A DNA stretch of 48,181 nt from SM1-50 sp964467345 (GTDB lineage: Archaea > Thermoplasmatota > E2 > DHVEG-1). Each line of letters begins with the position of its first letter. Position 1 is the stretch's first letter. Positions 32,519 to 40,970 of the stretch are shown piece by piece. Below the pieces are notes generated by a model. That model was not told the origin of the DNA. It did no database searches and saw only the letters and a list, made by a program, of their open reading frames with translations. Position numbers and translations under genes: made by a program. The stretch is taken from NCBI GenBank assembly GCA_964467345.1, contig CAYXPY010000014.1, forward strand, positions 1 through 48,181, written 5' to 3'.

Positions 32519-32543
32519 TCAAAGATTCCCGGTATGAGCATCT

Positions 32544-32614
32544 AGCCCCGTGGTGTAGTGGCAACATTTTGGCCTTTGGAGCCAACGTCGGCGGTTCAAA
32601 TCCGCCCGGGGCTG
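32544..32614 (+). tRNA. tRNA-Gln (UUG)
   Basis: Acceptor AGCCCCG/CGGGGCT as in the CUG isoacceptor, D-stem GTGT/ACAT, anticodon stem TTGGC/GCCAA with loop CTTTGGA (anticodon UUG), T-stem GGCGG/CCGCC with loop TTCAAAT, G73, no CCA. A CTTTTTC tract follows. With the CUG gene it covers both glutamine codons. Confidence 0.95.
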
Positions 32615-32759
32615 CTTTTTCTAAGTATCATGTAATCACACAGGGTAAGAATCTTTTCAAAAAACAACTTTCTACCCCGGGATTCTTCTTCTGACCGAGA
32701 GAGGTATATGTTTAAATACTGTAAGTTGAATACAAGCCAAACAAAAGGATGTAATAAGA

Positions 32760-32927
32760 ATGTATAGAGAAGAAGGACGCGGTCGTTATGGGGGCGCACC
32801 ACGAGAAATGCATAAAGCGACCTGTGCAGATTGTGGGAAAGAATGTGAAGTTCCGTTTAAACCGAATGGTACCAAGCCTGTCTATTGCAGGGACTGTTAT
32901 CAGCAACATCGACCAAAGAGATTTTAA
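32760..32927 (+). CDS. small CxxC/CxxC zinc-binding protein, 55 residues
   Basis: Reads MYREEGRGRYGGAPREMHKA, then CADCGKECEVPF, NGTKPVYCRDCYQQ and a basic end. Two CxxC pairs separated by 17 residues match the CxxC-x17-CxxC zinc-binding family, found across archaea and bacteria with unknown role; the Arg/Gly-rich N-terminus suggests nucleic-acid contact. A TATA (GTATATGTTTAAATAC) lies about 45 nt upstream and a strong terminator follows. Confidence 0.85.
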   Translation: MYREEGRGRYGGAPREMHKATCADCGKECEVPFKPNGTKPVYCRDCYQQHRPKRF

Positions 32928-32928
32928 T

Positions 32929-32967
32929 AAAAAAATGATTTGTTTGTAGAACGATCATTTTTTTTTT
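32929..32967 (+). terminator. hairpin terminator with T-run
   Basis: AAAAAAATGAT (32929-32939) and ATCATTTTTTT (32954-32964) form an 11-bp stem and the T-run continues. It ends the zinc-binding gene; further T-tracts follow to about 33000. Confidence 0.7.
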
Positions 32968-33067
32968 CGAAATCTTTTTTCTTTTTTTTTTTAAATTTTA
33001 ATTTTTTATCCAAGGCCACCATGCTACGATAGAAGATTTTTTATAACAAATACTATTTGATGCCTCT

Positions 33068-34105
33068 ATGGGCGTATTTACCGGGTTTGGAAGCGATAAT
33101 CATTCCGGGGTTCATCCGAAGATTCTTGCTGCTCTTCAAAAGATAAACGATGGGTATGTCATCGCCTATGGGAACGATGAGTACACTAGGAAAGCAATCG
33201 GCCAGCTCAAAGGTATATTTGGGAAACAGACCGAGATTTTTTTCGTGTATAATGGAACTGCTGCAAACATCCTTGGTTTACGAAACGTCACTGATTCATT
33301 TCATTCTATTCTCTGCGCGGAGAGTGCACATCTCACCGTCCATGAATGCTGCGGCCCTGAGAGTTACATCGGCTGTAAACTTGTCAACATCCCCACCCCT
33401 GATGGGAAACTCACCGTTGATCTGATTGAACCGTATCTCATCGGGATCAATGATCCTCATATGGCTCAACCTCATGTGATTTCAATAACTCAGTCGACCG
33501 AGCGAGGGACCGTGTATCAGCTTAAGGAGATTGAGAAACTTGCTGAGTTTGCTCATGAGCAGGGGATGTTACTTCATATGGATGGTGCCCGGTTGTGCAA
33601 CGCGGCAGCGTTTTTGAAATCCGGTCTGTATGAGGTCTCAGGGAAAGCCGGGGTCGATGTCTTGTCGTTTGGTGGAACAAAAAACGGGATGATGTACGGG
33701 GAGGCAGTCGTGTTTTTCGATAAGAATCTTGCACAGAACTTCGAGTTCATACGCAAGCAGGGGATGCAGCTGACCAGTAAAATGCGTTACATCTCCGCAC
33801 AGTTCTTAGCGTTTCTTGATGATGATCTGTGGTTGCAGAATGCTTTGCATGCCAATGCAATGGCACAACTCCTCGCAGATCAACTCGAGGGTATCAAGGG
33901 GGTGCGGATTACTCAAAAGGTGCAGACAAACATGGTGTATGTGACCATTCCGAATCGTTGTATCACAAAGCTACAGAAACAGTATTATTTTCATCGGTTC
34001 AACGAACGTACGTGTGAGGTACGGCTTATGTGTTCGTTTACCACAAAGCCAGAGGATGTTCTTTGTTTTGCTGAGTCGATACGAAAAACTGTACAGTCCC
34101 GCTAG
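33068..34105 (+). CDS. threonine aldolase family PLP enzyme (beta-eliminating lyase fold)
   Basis: 345 residues, the family's usual length. FGSDNHSGVHPKIL at the N-terminus, YGNDEYT, then MDGARLCNAAAF (Asp of the cofactor ring) and SFGGTKNGMM (Schiff-base Lys). Low-specificity threonine aldolases cleave L-threonine and L-allo-threonine to glycine and acetaldehyde. A TTTTTTATAAC element lies 25 nt before the start, so the mRNA is leaderless. It ends 6 nt before the convergent EamA gene. The exact amino acid substrate is inferred from family. Confidence 0.92.
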   Translation: MGVFTGFGSDNHSGVHPKILAALQKINDGYVIAYGNDEYTRKAIGQLKGIFGKQTEIFFVYNGTAANILGLRNVTDSFHSILCAESAHLTVHECCGPESYIGCKLVNIPTPDGKLTVDLIEPYLIGINDPHMAQPHVISITQSTERGTVYQLKEIEKLAEFAHEQGMLLHMDGARLCNAAAFLKSGLYEVSGKAGVDVLSFGGTKNGMMYGEAVVFFDKNLAQNFEFIRKQGMQLTSKMRYISAQFLAFLDDDLWLQNALHANAMAQLLADQLEGIKGVRITQKVQTNMVYVTIPNRCITKLQKQYYFHRFNERTCEVRLMCSFTTKPEDVLCFAESIRKTVQSR

Positions 34106-34111
34106 GATACC

Positions 34112-34978
34112 TTACAGTTCTTTTTTTGAGATGAGATACACACCGCCAAAGAGTACTCCAATCCCTATGATTTGCATGATTGTGATAAGCTCCCCCAGGA
34201 AAAAGAAAGCAAGAATTGCTGCGAAGAACGGTGTTGAGAGTTCAAGACCGGAGACCTGGGCTGCTTTCAAGCGTTTTAATCCTTCGTAATACAGGATTGT
34301 GCCGATGCCGATAATGACACCGATGCAAACCTGGTAGATGTTTGCGATGAACAGAGAAGAGGTCAACCCAAGATATGCGATGAAAAGAAGGGATGGGAAG
34401 AAAAAACGATAAAAGGTAATTGTCCCAGCATCTAGTGCGGTGAGGTATTTTTTCATAACGATTGCGGAGGTCGCCCAGGCGATGGTTGCTGACAGCACGA
34501 TAAGATCACCAAGGGTTCCGAACCGTAATGCCAGCAGGTTTTCAATGGTTCTGGTGGTGACAAGGAACCCGGAGATGATGAGAAGGATGATGCCCAGATA
34601 GTCGACTTTTGACAATGAGTCTGATTTCAACAGGAAAAACCCAAAAGCGATGATGAAGATGGGTTGCATGTGCCCGATGATGACTGCGTTGATCACCGGT
34701 ATTTGTGAGAGGGCGACGAAATACATAAAGTCAGCAACCAATGTGCCCACAAGAGCGATGTAGATCAAAGGGGAGAGCTGTTGTTTGGTCACTCTGAAAG
34801 CAGATTTCCTCGTAAGGATGAGGTAGAGAAATGCGGTCAGTGCAGCAACCATGGCTCGTATGGCCGAAGTCTGGAGAAAATCAGAGGTTTCGTAGGACAG
34901 TTTTGCAAGTATCGGTTCTATCGCCCACATGACACTTGCCAGCAGAATCGCGGCAACGCCAAGTTGTTTTGTGTTCAC
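34112..34978 (-). CDS. EamA/DMT-family transporter
   Basis: 288 residues with ten membrane helices in two EamA halves; the second half contains the AILAFFFLGELITIMQIIGIGVLFGGVYL pattern in pieces. MWAIEPILAKLSYETSD is the usual first-helix start. Solute unknown. It converges with the threonine aldolase gene, 6 nt apart, which may hint at amino-acid export but proves nothing. Confidence 0.88.
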   Translation of the reverse strand: MNTKQLGVAAILLASVMWAIEPILAKLSYETSDFLQTSAIRAMVAALTAFLYLILTRKSAFRVTKQQLSPLIYIALVGTLVADFMYFVALSQIPVINAVIIGHMQPIFIIAFGFFLLKSDSLSKVDYLGIILLIISGFLVTTRTIENLLALRFGTLGDLIVLSATIAWATSAIVMKKYLTALDAGTITFYRFFFPSLLFIAYLGLTSSLFIANIYQVCIGVIIGIGTILYYEGLKRLKAAQVSGLELSTPFFAAILAFFFLGELITIMQIIGIGVLFGGVYLISKKEL

Positions 34979-35087
34979 AAACGCCCTGAACTGATTGTCA
35001 GCTTAAATCGTTTTTTCCCTTGTGTGTCACCATCGGTAGGTTGAGAAAGACGAGGTATCCTCCCTGCAGGTTTCACCTGTGTGCTTC

Positions 35088-35663
35088 TTACGGGCGTGGA
35101 CTGAAGATGGTAAAGGATTGGGTCGGGAGAAAATCAAATGATGCAGAGACGAGGTAGCCTGCTTTGTTCATTTCTTCTATGATAGTTTCTTTTGGCACGT
35201 TATGGCCGTATCGTATATGGAAACTCATTCGAGAGCCTTTCGGTAAATGTTCAATGATCGCGACTTGACCCTGCGCGGTGAGCAACGGTTTTATTGCTGA
35301 GAAGTAGGTGATACGGTTTGCGAGATGATGGTATACGTTGCGAACAAAGACAAGGTCGATGGAATTGGTCGGCAGTGGGACTGTGTGTTCTGTTGTAGGT
35401 ACGGTAGTGATGTTTGTCATGCTCTGTTTGGCTGCTTGACTGGTGATGAACTCAAGGAACTCCTTGTTGGTGTCGATTGCGTAGACTTTTCCGTTTACAC
35501 CGACCTGTTTTGAGAAAAGCATCGAGAAGAACCCACCACCTGATCCGATATCTGCGATGGTTTGTCCGGGTTGTATCTGCAGGGTGGTGAGGATTTTTTC
35601 TGCCTGGTTTTTCTTCCGAGCAGCTTTCCTGTTGAACATCTTTGCTTTTGAATATCGTGCCAT
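35088..35663 (-). CDS. class I SAM-dependent methyltransferase
   Basis: 191 residues. A basic N-terminus (RYSKAKMFNRKAARKKNQAEK) precedes the SAM motif IADIGSGGGFFS, an acidic residue at the end of strand 2 (VYAIDTN), IDLVFVRNVYHHL (motif IV/post-I) and a C-terminal strand pair. A UbiE-like Methyltransf_11 or _25 domain; substrate unknown. The basic N-terminus could bind RNA, but this is a guess. Confidence 0.85.
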   Translation of the reverse strand: MARYSKAKMFNRKAARKKNQAEKILTTLQIQPGQTIADIGSGGGFFSMLFSKQVGVNGKVYAIDTNKEFLEFITSQAAKQSMTNITTVPTTEHTVPLPTNSIDLVFVRNVYHHLANRITYFSAIKPLLTAQGQVAIIEHLPKGSRMSFHIRYGHNVPKETIIEEMNKAGYLVSASFDFLPTQSFTIFSPRP

Positions 35664-35799
35664 ATCTTCTCCTCTTGATGAATTTTTTTTTGTCGGTATG
35701 CTCCTTTCTTCTAATAAGGTTTGTTTGTCTCAAGGGATAGCAGAAGGATTAGTGTTAACAAGTAATAATACTAATAAGTAATGAGATTGATACAGGTGT

Positions 35800-36150
35800 A
35801 TGACAAAGACATCGTTAGGGTTGGAGGAGAATTTTGAGGCAATGCTGTGCTATATGTTCTTTTGGGTCTCTGGTCTGTTTTTCTATTTTATCGAGGATAA
35901 GAACAAGTTCATCCGATTTCATGCGATGCAGTCGATTCTGTTGTTTCTTCCGTTGATGATTCTTGCTTGGATCTTCGGTGGGTTCTTTGGGGTGTTTTCA
36001 TATGGGTCCGGGTTGTATTTCTTGGCTTGGATCAGCTGGATTTTCTGGTTGCTGGTCTTTGTCCTGTGGCTTGTCTTGATGGTTAAAGCATATCAGATGG
36101 AAAAATACAAGCTTCCGGTTATTGGTGACATCGCCGATAAAAACTCATAA
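35800..36150 (+). CDS. DUF4870-like membrane protein
   Basis: 116 residues with four short hydrophobic segments. The pattern FEAMLCYMFFWVSGLFFYFI, then DKNKFIRFHAMQSIL is the DUF4870/Tic20-like signature seen in many archaea. No enzymatic residues. AGGTGT lies 5 nt before the start. Confidence 0.88.
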   Translation: MTKTSLGLEENFEAMLCYMFFWVSGLFFYFIEDKNKFIRFHAMQSILLFLPLMILAWIFGGFFGVFSYGSGLYFLAWISWIFWLLVFVLWLVLMVKAYQMEKYKLPVIGDIADKNS

Positions 36151-36231
36151 TGTGACATAACAGCAGTTCTTATCAGCGGTAATTCCGGTGATGTACCAGC
36201 TCATGGACGTAGTGGGGAGCCTGTCCTTTTT

Positions 36232-36867
36232 TTATTCTACGTAAAAGACGCTCTCAGGGATTTCTTCGAATGAGTAGTTCGTATAGGTGTATTGCGTGGT
36301 AATTGAGGTTTCTTCATAGGTCGTAATTTGTTCTGCTTTGAGGGGGACTGCGTTTTCGTTGCATATCCAGAGTGTCATGGTCGTTGAGTTTCCTGTCTCC
36401 TTTGGATTGTATTGGATGACGGTGGTGGTTTTTCCGTCGATGGTCTCTGTTCCTAGATGCGTGAGGGTCTGGTTGGTCAGCAGATCAGTTGCCATCTCTT
36501 GGAGTGTCGGCTGAGGCAGGATGGCTTGTGAGTCCTGCTCATAGGATTGCTGCTCTTCGTCGTAGCGATAGAGTCCCTCAGGCCGTTTGATGATCGTTTG
36601 TGTGGTTGATATGTTGCCAGCAATGGTCGTCTCCTGTTCTTTGAGATATGATTTTTTGTGCCATACTTGGATTGTCGTTGTTGTTTCAAGCATGGGTGTT
36701 GCTATCTCCACCTCGTAAGAGACCGAGTCGATGAGGAGGGTTTTTTCTAGAAGTTCTTGGAGTGATTCTGAGGAGGGAGGGTTGTTCTGTTCGGTACAGC
36801 CACAAATCATAACGAGAAGGAAGGCTACTATAGTAAAAATGACAGCTACAGGTGTTTGTTTGCTCAT
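36232..36867 (-). CDS. lipoprotein with LolA-like fold
   Basis: 211 residues. The signal ends in ICGC with lipidated Cys23. Alternating beta strands (SYEVEIATPMLETTTTIQVWHK, then TTVIQYNP and SITTQYTYTNYSFEEIP) match archaeal LolA-like/outer-membrane-lipoprotein-carrier folds, with DGKTTTVIQ and IPESVF typical of the family. Binding of a hydrophobic ligand at the outer face is inferred. AGGAGAG lies 6 nt before the ATG. Confidence 0.75.
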   Translation of the reverse strand: MSKQTPVAVIFTIVAFLLVMICGCTEQNNPPSSESLQELLEKTLLIDSVSYEVEIATPMLETTTTIQVWHKKSYLKEQETTIAGNISTTQTIIKRPEGLYRYDEEQQSYEQDSQAILPQPTLQEMATDLLTNQTLTHLGTETIDGKTTTVIQYNPKETGNSTTMTLWICNENAVPLKAEQITTYEETSITTQYTYTNYSFEEIPESVFYVE

Positions 36868-37026
36868 GATATCTCTCCTTAAACCACCGATGTAACAAGG
36901 TCTAGTGTTTTAAAAAGATTTCCAAAAGTGCCTCGTTCTTTGGTGAGAAGTGTGGTTTTTGTGCTGTTTATGGCCATAGGTTTAAATATTATCTAAAATA
37001 ATATATAATATATAAATATTAAAATT

Positions 37027-37065
37027 ATGGGAAAACAAGAAGAAACCATGAGTTGTCCTCTATGA
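37027..37065 (+). CDS. possible 12-residue leader ORF overlapping the next start
   Basis: ATG 37027 opens a 12-codon frame (MGKQEETMSCPL) ending TGA at 37063-37065, overlapping the ATG at 37062 of the next gene by ATGA. The TATA (ATATATAATATATAAATATT near 37000-37020) puts the mRNA 5' end close to 37027, so the leader ORF would be read first. Confidence 0.35.
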   Translation: MGKQEETMSCPL

Positions 37066-37355
37066 CCAACCAAGAAAGCGTTTCAATAAAAAAGGCAATC
37101 GACGAACTTTTACAGACACACCTCTTCAAAGAACTATCAAAGGGAAACGACCCTGAATTCACAAAACAACTCGCACTCTGGCTCGTAAGATACATCCTTG
37201 TCCTTGCATCAATGAAAAACTCCTTTAAAATAAGCTTCGAGGAGACCTTATTAAATCTCCACGGGGAACGTTACAGAAAGATCATTGAGGTAACAGAAAA
37301 AACATTCCAAAACAAACAGACAGATACAGAAAACGACACATCCTACATCAGGTAA
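37062..37355 (+). CDS. hypothetical helical protein
   Basis: 97 residues from ATG 37062, with TTG 37053 in frame upstream. Predicted all-helical: KKAIDELLQTHLFKELSKG, then TKQLALWLVRYILVLASM and SFEETLLNLHGERYRKIIEV. No signal, no domain recognised. Its start is overlapped by the end of a 12-codon upstream frame, suggesting translational coupling (inference). Confidence 0.6.
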   Translation: MTNQESVSIKKAIDELLQTHLFKELSKGNDPEFTKQLALWLVRYILVLASMKNSFKISFEETLLNLHGERYRKIIEVTEKTFQNKQTDTENDTSYIR

Positions 37356-37418
37356 AAAAAAATAGAAAAGAACGGTAAGAGACAAACACTCTCCTACCGA
37401 AACCATATGGTGATTTCT

Positions 37419-37979
37419 TTAGTACTTCCGTGTTTTCTGCCAGTATTCTTTTAACTCGTGCAGCGCTTGGTCTAATGTAATCGTGCTCTGAGCTGTGCTG
37501 ATGTGGTTTGGTTCGATTGGGAACGTCGTGTTGTACGGCAAATGCCAGGTCTCGCAGATATACGGGTCAAGCAAAATACCTAGATTGCTGATTTGCCCGT
37601 TGCTCTCCACCCAGGTGGTGAATGTACCGATTCGGGAGTGGAATTTATCGTACACTGGCATTTCGATTAATTCATCGACGGGACAGGTGGTCGGACCACA
37701 CGGAATGGTCTTGTTCCAGTACCGGGTCAGATCATCCATGGTCTTGGTCAACGTAACTGTGTTACCCACAGTGCGGATATAGTCGTTATAGACGGGGACT
37801 AGTTTGTTCGCACCCCTGAAATAGGTGTTTCTCGCGAAATCGTTTAACTTTATCCCAAAGAAATACCCGGGATAATCATTGTTCCAACTATTCCATGTCT
37901 TGTCAACCCATCCGACTGCGTTTCCAGTTGCGTCAAATACTTCTTTTCCAATTAATTCATTGGAGTTCCATATTTTCAT
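37419..37979 (-). CDS. PRC-barrel-like protein, two repeats
   Basis: 186 residues, no signal peptide. Two copies of a PRC-barrel pattern: NELIGKEVFDATGNAVGWV near the start, and DELIEMPVYDKFHSRIGTF in the middle. The linker and the C-terminus have Trp/Tyr-rich segments (RYWNKTIPCGPTTCP; LKEYWQKT). PRC barrels often bind RNA or partner proteins; no specific role can be given. Cys pair CGPTTC may form a disulfide or metal site. Confidence 0.65.
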   Translation of the reverse strand: MKIWNSNELIGKEVFDATGNAVGWVDKTWNSWNNDYPGYFFGIKLNDFARNTYFRGANKLVPVYNDYIRTVGNTVTLTKTMDDLTRYWNKTIPCGPTTCPVDELIEMPVYDKFHSRIGTFTTWVESNGQISNLGILLDPYICETWHLPYNTTFPIEPNHISTAQSTITLDQALHELKEYWQKTRKY

Positions 37980-38129
37980 TTATCAACACCTCACTACACC
38001 TAGTTTCTTTTAAATACATCTCCTAGTGCTTTTTCGGATATGTTTTAAAATAATTTAAATCTTTCGATAAGAAACATGAAAAAGGAAAAAATTTTTCTAA
38101 AATCAAAAAAAAGAAAGAAAGGGTAGAGT

Positions 38130-39404
38130 CTATGCGACTCCGATGATAAAGAACAACAGAACAGTACCTGAGGCGGTGGTCTCAGTCGTTCCCACTGCTG
38201 CTGAAATCCCCGTCTTCCCAAACCCAAGGACAAAGTCTTTCACAGTTGCTGATTCTCCAGCTGCAAGCGATGCGATGGTCCCAGATTTTGTTTTTCCAAC
38301 AAAGATCAAAGATCCATCAAGGCTAATCGTCCATGGCACATTGGTTAAATCTTCCGTCCCAACGTTCTTTATCGTCGCTGATACACCTATCCCACCGCTG
38401 ATTGTGATCTCAACAGGAAGAGCATGCTGAATGGTGAACGTTTTTGTCTTCTCTTCTTCCTCATTTCCTGCATTGTCGACGGAGAAATAAAGCAGTGTGT
38501 GCGCTCCATCCTGCGTGACAATGAATGAGTCGGTGTAGACAGTCCACTCACCACCGTCTAGCTTATACATGGTGAAGTTCACCCCAGACTGAGCATCGGA
38601 TGCAGACAATGTCACGGTGACATCACTGGTATAGATATCTCCTTCCATTGTTCCTTCCAAGGTGCAGGTGGTGACAGGAGGTGTAACATCAACACCGCCA
38701 CCGATTCCCCGGACTTCGACATCATCGATAAAGAGCGCGAACACATCATTTGAGAAGCAATGGAACCCAACATAGATGGATTGACCAGAATACCCTGAAA
38801 GATCAACACTGTATTGCGTCCAGGCAACAGGTACATCATTGTTTGTCTGCAGTATCAAAAAACTCGTTGGGTCTGTGTCTGTTGTCGAAACACCGATTTC
38901 GAAATCCTCAAGACCGTATTGATCACTCAGTGAGCGAGCCCACAATGTAACCGTGGTGAAGCTCTCCGCAGCAAGAAGCGGGGTGAACAACCAATCGTCA
39001 TTAGGTGCCATCGCAGTGACCGTATCCCAACATGAGATGTATTTCACACCGGTGTGTGCATCATAGTCGCTGTCGAGCGGTGGCGTCGTTTGCGTCGGGT
39101 TAAAAATCATATAGGAACCTGTGTAGTACTCATTTGTCCAATCCACACCTTCCATACCCCAGGTCTGACCACCATCTCCATCGAACGTCGTCCATGGGAG
39201 GAAGTCATCAACCAGGAAATCTTCATAGGTCTCAAAGCTGTCTGAAAAGATGATGTCTCGATCCATCGGTTGTAACATGTTGGCTGATCCTTTCTCAGCG
39301 ACTGGTTCTGTGGTCGTGCTTACTGCCGATGCAGGCATGATAGTTGCAAGGGCGATACAGAGGACAAAAGCTGCCTTTCCGATATAGTTCTTCTTCATTT
39401 TCAT
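38130..39404 (-). CDS. secreted choice-of-anchor J / Ig-like surface protein
   Basis: 424 residues. Signal peptide (to about 27, cleaved after ASA), then a cleaved-adhesin/choice-of-anchor J domain (SDSFETYEDFLVDDFLPWTT to FALFIDDVEVRG), then an OmpL47-type Ig domain (TSDVTVTLSASDAQSGV to YFSVDNAGNEE), then a C-terminal beta domain (VEITISGGIGVSATIKNVGTE) ending in the hydrophobic TVLLFFIIGVA. The final module differs from the FP tails elsewhere here and may be a second kind of surface anchor. The leader is AGGGGAATAACCTT. Confidence 0.85.
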   Translation of the reverse strand: MKMKKNYIGKAAFVLCIALATIMPASAVSTTTEPVAEKGSANMLQPMDRDIIFSDSFETYEDFLVDDFLPWTTFDGDGGQTWGMEGVDWTNEYYTGSYMIFNPTQTTPPLDSDYDAHTGVKYISCWDTVTAMAPNDDWLFTPLLAAESFTTVTLWARSLSDQYGLEDFEIGVSTTDTDPTSFLILQTNNDVPVAWTQYSVDLSGYSGQSIYVGFHCFSNDVFALFIDDVEVRGIGGGVDVTPPVTTCTLEGTMEGDIYTSDVTVTLSASDAQSGVNFTMYKLDGGEWTVYTDSFIVTQDGAHTLLYFSVDNAGNEEEEKTKTFTIQHALPVEITISGGIGVSATIKNVGTEDLTNVPWTISLDGSLIFVGKTKSGTIASLAAGESATVKDFVLGFGKTGISAAVGTTETTASGTVLLFFIIGVA

Positions 39405-39578
39405 AAGGTTATTCCCCTAGATAAAATAAAGTGCTGGAAGATTTATAAGGGTATTTCATTAAATGTTGTACGAATGCTGCTCTATTCTTGTATTTATTTT
39501 CTAAATGACAAAAATATACCTTTCTATGGATCCAATCAATAGAGACGACGCCAACGTTCTCCCTGGGAAGGTCTCGTT

Positions 39579-40019
39579 CTAAAGCACGATGAAGAGGAAT
39601 TCTTTATACAGTATCTGTCGGGGTTGGATGAAAAACGATATCCTTTTCGTATGCAGCCAATCATCAGGGGATATGCTGACCTTTACGAAATATTTTTTCG
39701 GCCTGAAAAGATTCGTATGAACCTTGAAGAGACAATCCCCCTGTTCATCGGTTTGTCCGGTATACGAGTACAAAAACCCTTTCACAGAGACATTGGCCCC
39801 TTCATACGGCTCAAAACCAACACCCGCGGTATACGTGTACACATGGATGAGAAGATATCCGGTGAATAACGGAGGATCAAGGCTTCCATTTGATTCCTTC
39901 GTATCAGCTCGACTCATTAAGTTCTGTTCTTCTATCGTGGTGTTGAGTGCCGATCCGACCGGCAGGATCAGTAGAACAAGCACAGCAAAGATGCAAAAAT
40001 ATACTTGTTTTTTCTTCAT
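39579..40019 (-). CDS. secreted carboxypeptidase-regulatory-like beta domain protein
   Basis: 146 residues from ATG 40019, chosen over upstream codons because GGGTGAT lies just upstream and a signal peptide (MKKKQVYFCIFAVLVLLI) begins there. The mature part has the CarboxypepD-regulatory pattern: LLIHVYTYT...YEGANVSVKGF and TGQTDEQGDCLFKVHTN. Small extracellular beta sandwich; ligand unknown. Confidence 0.7.
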   Translation of the reverse strand: MKKKQVYFCIFAVLVLLILPVGSALNTTIEEQNLMSRADTKESNGSLDPPLFTGYLLIHVYTYTAGVGFEPYEGANVSVKGFLYSYTGQTDEQGDCLFKVHTNLFRPKKYFVKVSISPDDWLHTKRISFFIQPRQILYKEFLFIVL

Positions 40020-40143
40020 AACTATCACCCACTCTGTACAATTATAATACATACCAATATAAAAACCTACGCTTGTAAGGCGCAATATTTAAGCCTAAGA
40101 AGATATTTCTGATTGCATAGTAGTAATAGAGGAGAGAGAAAAA

Positions 40144-40752
40144 ATGTCGCAAATTGGTCAAGCAAAAATATTAGGAGGCATCGGAGCTCTCTTATCGCTC
40201 CTAACAATTGTTCCAACCATAGGGTTCCTCCTTGGAATTATCGGGCTAGTGCTCATCTTTATCGCAGTCAAATACATCGCAGATGAAACAAAAAACCACA
40301 GCATCTTCCAAAACTACTTGATGAATTTCCTCTTCAGCATCATCGCTATCGTGGCTGTCTTCGTTATTATGATCATGTCTTTTGGCCTCGCAGGAGGAAT
40401 GTCGTGGGTCACTAGCTTGCAAGAACAAAACATCACCGACCCGAGCGCAGTGTTAAGTAATTTTGGAACCTTAATTGGTGGATGCGTCCTTGCTCTCTTT
40501 GTCGCATGGATATTGCTGATCATTAGTTCATTGTATCTGAGGAAAAGCTACAACAGCATCGCAGAACACACAAAGGTAGACTTATTCAAGACAACAGGGC
40601 TTGTCTATTTTATCGGCGCTGTAACCCTTATTATTATCATAGGAGTCTTTATCATCATCGTAGCAAAAATCCTTGAACTCGTGGCGTACTTCTCGCTTCC
40701 TGAGACCCTTCCCTCCGCTACCGAGCCTCCCAAAACAGAGGCGATGCCGTAG
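40144..40752 (+). CDS. DUF996-family membrane protein
   Basis: 202 residues, about five hydrophobic helices. MSQIGQAKILGGIGALLSLL followed by GLVLIFIAVKYIADETKN is the DUF996 opening found in many archaea; LRKSYNSIAEHT appears later. Function unknown. GAGGAGAGAG lies about 8 nt before the ATG. Confidence 0.88.
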   Translation: MSQIGQAKILGGIGALLSLLTIVPTIGFLLGIIGLVLIFIAVKYIADETKNHSIFQNYLMNFLFSIIAIVAVFVIMIMSFGLAGGMSWVTSLQEQNITDPSAVLSNFGTLIGGCVLALFVAWILLIISSLYLRKSYNSIAEHTKVDLFKTTGLVYFIGAVTLIIIIGVFIIIVAKILELVAYFSLPETLPSATEPPKTEAMP

Positions 40753-40817
40753 CTACAAAAAAATAGTCTCATTCATAATTTTCTTTTTTTTTCTTTTTAT
40801 TATTGTTTAAATAAAAA

Positions 40818-40930
40818 ATTCACTGTGGAGTAAATCTAAAAAACATTAATCGTAACCCTGAAACCCTAGATTTCCGGTAGTAGTATTTCAGAGAGTCTTT
40901 GAACAAACTCTTCGCTGAAACACAGTGAAT
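40818..40930. ncRNA. candidate structured RNA with a three-way junction
   Basis: P1 is a perfect 10-bp stem, ATTCACTGTG (40818-40827) with CACAGTGAAT (40921-40930). P2 pairs AAATCTA (40832-40838) with TAGATTT (40867-40873). P3 pairs TTTCAGAGAGT (40886-40896) with ACTCT (40907-40911) and CTGAAA (40915-40920), leaving a 3-nt bulge; P3 abuts P1. No frame spans it. The strand is undecided: TATA-like elements exist on both sides. No known class recognised. Confidence 0.5.
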
Positions 40931-40970
40931 GTTCGCTTCCTTTATTCATGTTTTCACCTCATTGGCCCTT

